From assembly GCA_013433145.1 (NCBI GenBank), contig CM024182.1, positions 1,846,501-1,910,500 on the forward strand: a DNA stretch of 64,000 nucleotides. The letters run 5' to 3'. The number at the start of each line of letters is the position of its first letter. Positions within the stretch are counted from its first letter, which is position 1. Origin of the DNA: Ascaris suum (lineage: Eukaryota; Nematoda; Chromadorea; Rhabditida; Ascarididae). Under the pieces are notes generated by a model. The model made no database searches and was not told where the DNA came from. It saw nothing but the letters and a program-made list of their open reading frames with translations. Positions 60,583 to 64,000 of this stretch are shown piece after piece. A program made the translations under genes and the position numbers.

Positions 60583-63500
60583 TTATCTGCTAAGGCAAGG
60601 CGTGCAAACATAACGTCTAAGGAAAGAATAAAATCCAGAAGTAAAAACATGACAGAAAGACGATAATCAAGAAAACGAACCGGCTAAGTGAGCGACTGCC
60701 GCTTCTACGATCGTCGTATCGCGGTGACGATCTGCGTGGAGGTGGTGTGCGCGATCGGCTACGTCCACGATATGGGGACCTTAATCGAATGGAAAAGCTA
60801 TACCCTCACAGTGACAATGACATTCACCAACAACTCGAATTTTGACTTCTATTCACTTCCCGTTCACATAGATCAAAATTGCACCTCTCGCTTGCAGACC
60901 TTGAACGCCCATCAGACACCAACGAACAACCAGCACAGAGAACGCAAAGCATAACCGCATAAATTTACGCCTCACTTTAAGTATCAGCACACAGACACAT
61001 TTCCTTTCAATTTCGACCTCGGCTCTACTTACATAACTCGCAAGTTGTAGGTGTCGTTTAAATCATTACATGCGGTGATACTAAATGGAATGAGTTGCAA
61101 AGCGCGGTGTTGATCGGTGCGAAACCTTTACAATAAAAATAACCGAGTCTGAAACTGTTCCTGTTCTATAAAACGATTAAGCGGTCCTAGTCTCAGATTT
61201 GACTGGTCAACATAGGTGACGCAGCGTACGCTCTGGTTAGCAGTTGTACCGATCGGATATAACCTCGAGCGTGATATGCTTCAGAGCACATGTCCATCTA
61301 GAAACCAACCATTGAGGAATCTCTTACCATCCAGAAGGATGAACGAGTGCAGTATAAGGTTGCAAGAAGAGTAGTAGTAGTAGTGCAGTATGCTTAGATG
61401 AAGCAATGCCGCCTAAGAGGCGAGTCTTTGGAGAGGAGCGCCGCTAACTGATCAGCTTGCAACCGGAGATGTCTCGCGGTTTGTTTCCCAAATGAGATAT
61501 GACGTGATGTTGATGAACACTGATGCAACGCTGCACAGTGCTCACATATGAGAGATGAAAGGTGGTGGTAGATTGACGTGTAGTTGTTGGGATATGCTAA
61601 AATAAATTCCATATCAACAACCTCTCAATGCACTCCACCCTCAACAAACCCTTATGATGCTCGAATTACCAATCTCCTGAGCTCATTATATGCTTACAAA
61701 CCTATGTCTCATTTAGTACCATTCACTAATCTCAACGTTTACATATATCTGAGAAACGGCGCCTTAGGGCAGCCAAGCTAGGCGACGCTCTCTATCGGCC
61801 AGGCAGACTCTATTGACCGCGTTATATGAACCACCACTCTACGCCAACCCTTAGCTTTTCGAAGCAGCCGATACTACGAATAAGTAAGCAAACAATCGGC
61901 CCTCCCATTATCAACGCTTTGAAGCGGATCAGAGAATTCCAACTTCCACGTCCGGCCACCACAATGCCTAAACACGGTGTTGCCACAAACCTTGACCGAC
62001 GACGTGGTGCTCCGCCGTAACCACCACCACCACCACCACCGTAGCCTCCCCCATTGCGACGACGTCCATGCGACAATTCGACACGCGCACGCACACCACA
62101 AATGCGCCTGAAACACGAATTCAGTCTACTATAGCCTTTTTATTTGAGTGGTTCTTCTAAGATGGTTGCTTACAACTGAGCAACGACTACCCTTATTGCC
62201 AACAAAGACAACTCAAGGAATAGACCTTCACTAAGGCATGATTATCAACGTGCAATTTAATGCCGTTTGGCAATCACCTCTACTGAGAGGAAGAAAAATA
62301 ATCACAAATGGCACCATAGAAATTAAAACGTCTTTCCACAAACTTTTTGCCTCGCTAGTCATTCCCGGGTCAAACGTCCGTCAACTTTTTATTTCAAGAC
62401 CGCTCGTATGAGCGGTAAACTGACGCCAATAATCAACAAACGAGCAAACGAATCAACTGAACGGTACTAACGTTCCGTCAAGTGCCTTCACAGAGTCTTC
62501 GGCGTCCCTGCTATCCTCGAATTCGACGAACGCAAACCCGGGAGGTCGTCTTGCCACCCAAACTTTGCGAATACGACCATAACGGCTAAACGCATCTTCG
62601 ACCTAAACAAATCTTAGTCATACAATAGTTGCAAATCTGTTGCAACCATCTGCGTATCTAGAAGAGATATGACGAATGCGAATTTCAAGTTTTTTCGCGT
62701 GGTTTTTGTTCAGAACCGTTTGATTATTAAGTCACAGGCCCTAAAGGAAAAAAAATCTGCGGCTACACTTAAACAGATGTACGCATCCTTTATCACCGCT
62801 CTTAACCGAATAAGGATTTGACGGCTGAATGAAGCTGCGTTCAGTAGGAGTGAAGAAGCGCATGGAAGTGACATTCTAAGGTCGCCGAATTGCAATTCGC
62901 CACTCGACCATTTCTCCCTTCCCTCATTCACGGGCACTTTGCGCGTAATGCAGTTATGACACACCCTTATTGGTTCTATTATGGCGCATGATGCTTCCAG
63001 GAGACAATCGTTCTCTGAACTTTCCAGGTGGTAGTAAATCGGTGTTTTCCCCGAGATCTTATTTATACACACTTGTAGCTTTGATGCTTCACATAAATAC
63101 TAAATAGTATGCAAAATAAAGCACTAGAAAAACAGCAATGACAACACTTCTATTGTTGACCATCGATTCATTTAGTCTTCATAAACGGTGAAAGTCATAT
63201 TTTTAGCCGACCGATACCTATATATTATGAAATAATCGTCTTCTTTTAACGTCCTTAGCATTTTTGATATACTAACTCCTTCGAAGTTTTTATAATGCTT
63301 GAAAGACCTTTGCAGTTCTATTGAAATCCAGCAAAATTCTACTTATTAGGGATTAATTTCGGAAAATCATCGATAAAACTTTTCGTTGCGTTCGCTCCTC
63401 TTTGGTTAATCCTATTCGAAGCTATCCCTCCCAATCCTCCTCGAGAATATTGCTTACTGACAAAGTTCCTACTCAACCCATCCAACAGTATTCTTTGCCA

Positions 63501-63820
63501 AATATTCCTTTCTTATCTCTAGCTTGTTTTTCCCTTAGTATTTCCTCAAATTCAATCATCGGATAGGAGGAAACATCCGACACTTCGCGGTAGTGGGACC
63601 TTACCATCTCTCCCTCCCTCCCCTCTCGAGATCAGGCGATAACTAATAATGACAGTATTCGTAGAAAATACTGTCGATAATAAGTATAAATGTTCGTTAG
63701 TGCTCAAACAACATAAACGAATGCAATTAAAAGATGAAAAATTACCTCTTGAGAGGTCGCATCTTGAGGCAGACCACCGACGTACACTTTGCAATCAAGC
63801 GGATCGGCACGACGAGACAT
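60583..63820 (-). CDS. rsp-6: Gene D: SR splicing factor of the SRSF3/SRSF7 (rsp-6) type, 141 aa
   Basis: Exons in order on the minus strand: 63820-63746, 62602-62472, 62107-61991, 60779-60681 and 60586-60583 (stop TAA). The first three have the same lengths as gene C (75, 131, 117 nt) and all phases match. The RRM has RNP2 KVYVGG (11-16) and RNP1 [10 protein letters not shown] (44-53). A glycine hinge [14 protein letters not shown], partly encoded by (GGT)7, is followed by an RS tail [18 protein letters not shown] and ending RSGSRSLSR. The role is that of gene C: nuclear pre-mRNA splicing and export. Exon 4 uses a weak GTTCGT donor and the last exon begins after GCAG with one coding base and the stop, as in gene C. 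This is the more conserved-looking copy (for example [17 protein letters not shown]), so it may be the ancestral form. Confidence 0.93.
61033..61148 (-). promoter_or_regulatory. Weak candidate cassette exon in gene D intron 3
   Basis: On the minus strand, GTTTCAG before 61148 and TTAT|GTAAGT after 61033 border 116 bases. Joined in phase to exon 3 it is open for about 30 codons and then stops at TAA. A second possibility is 61412-61328 (CTCTTAG acceptor, ATG|GTAAGA donor, 85 bases), with a stop after six codons. Both would truncate the RS tail as in gene C, but neither resembles the gene C exons in sequence. Confidence 0.25.
62603..63745 (-). other. Intron 1 of gene D with a long same-strand open frame
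   Basis: Within this 1143-base intron a 120-codon frame is open on the gene's own strand (63072-62710), in a GC-richer patch. It has six cysteines but no recognised domain. An acceptor-like TTTTTTTTCCTTTAG lies near its end (about 62740). The matching intron of gene C is only 264 bases. It could be a retained or alternative exon, or chance. Confidence 0.25.
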
Positions 63821-63840
63821 ACTCACCTGTTCTGAAAAGA
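63821..63840 (-). promoter_or_regulatory. 3' splice acceptor before gene D start, with an overlapping donor motif
   Basis: On the minus strand CTTTTCAG is followed by AACAGGTGAGT and then the ATG. The 11-base leader itself contains AACAG|GTGAGT, a near-perfect 5' splice site directly before the start codon. If used, it would define a five-base exon and remove the start codon. Confidence 0.5.
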
Positions 63841-64000
63841 ATGACTATAACCTGCCTTCGTTGAATTAGTAAAACAATATTCGATAAACGAGCATGTCTA
63901 CATATCACATGAACATCAAATATACTTAAAATATACTAAATATATCACAACGAATAAAGAAATATATATAAAAGAGATGGCACCACCTGTTTCGGGGTAG
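63841..64000. other. Right-hand edge, 5' flank of gene D
   Basis: AT-rich with a short TATATATA run near 63963. The promoter or outron of gene D should be here, but no specific element is recognised. Confidence 0.4.

Overview
This is a eukaryotic window from an AT-rich genome with GT–AG introns, most likely a nematode. The evidence is the U-rich TTTCAG-type 3' splice sites, two of them lying 3-10 bases before a start codon as spliced-leader acceptors do, long AT-rich introns carrying short exons, and two rsp-6/SRSF3-like SR-protein genes. I cannot fix the genus; a parasitic clade is only a guess. I see no bacterial operon, virus, tRNA, rRNA or CRISPR array.

Four spliced genes are firmly supported. 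Two of them, A (2806-12550, +, first exon not found) and B (34683-43930, +, complete, 370 aa), are direct paralogues about 22 kb apart. They encode secreted, cysteine-rich, probably helical proteins of a family I do not recognise. Six of the eight comparable exons share length or differ by one codon, five are identical in length, and all comparable intron phases agree. B has a signal peptide and 20 cysteines. A has 18 in the part seen, lacking one cysteine in exon 5 and one in exon 9, so those two may pair in B.

The other two, C (50444-55541, +, 144 aa) and D (60583-63820, -, 141 aa), are tail-to-tail paralogues of the SRSF3/SRSF7/rsp-6 splicing-factor family: one RRM, a glycine-rich hinge and a short RS tail. 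Coding exons 1-3 are identical in length (75, 131, 117 nt). The 2.8 kb third intron of C holds two well-bordered cassette exons (349 and 130 nt) that each bring an in-frame stop, which is the layout of the poison exons by which SR genes limit their own output. D has weaker candidates in the same intron.

Layout: 1-2.8 kb no gene found; 2.8-12.6 kb gene A; 12.6-19 kb intergenic with weak exon-like frames; 19.15-21.77 kb a degenerate pentamer satellite whose strand sense flips twice; 21.8-34.7 kb gene-poor with microsatellites; 34.7-43.9 kb gene B, with a 28-bp minisatellite and a G-quadruplex-type tract in its introns; 43.9-50.4 kb gene-poor, with possible decayed exons and the third copy of a dispersed repeat; 50.4-55.8 kb gene C; 55.8-60.6 kb spacer; 60.6-63.8 kb gene D. 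Three long (TA)n runs and three same-strand copies of a roughly 350-bp dispersed repeat are spread across the window.
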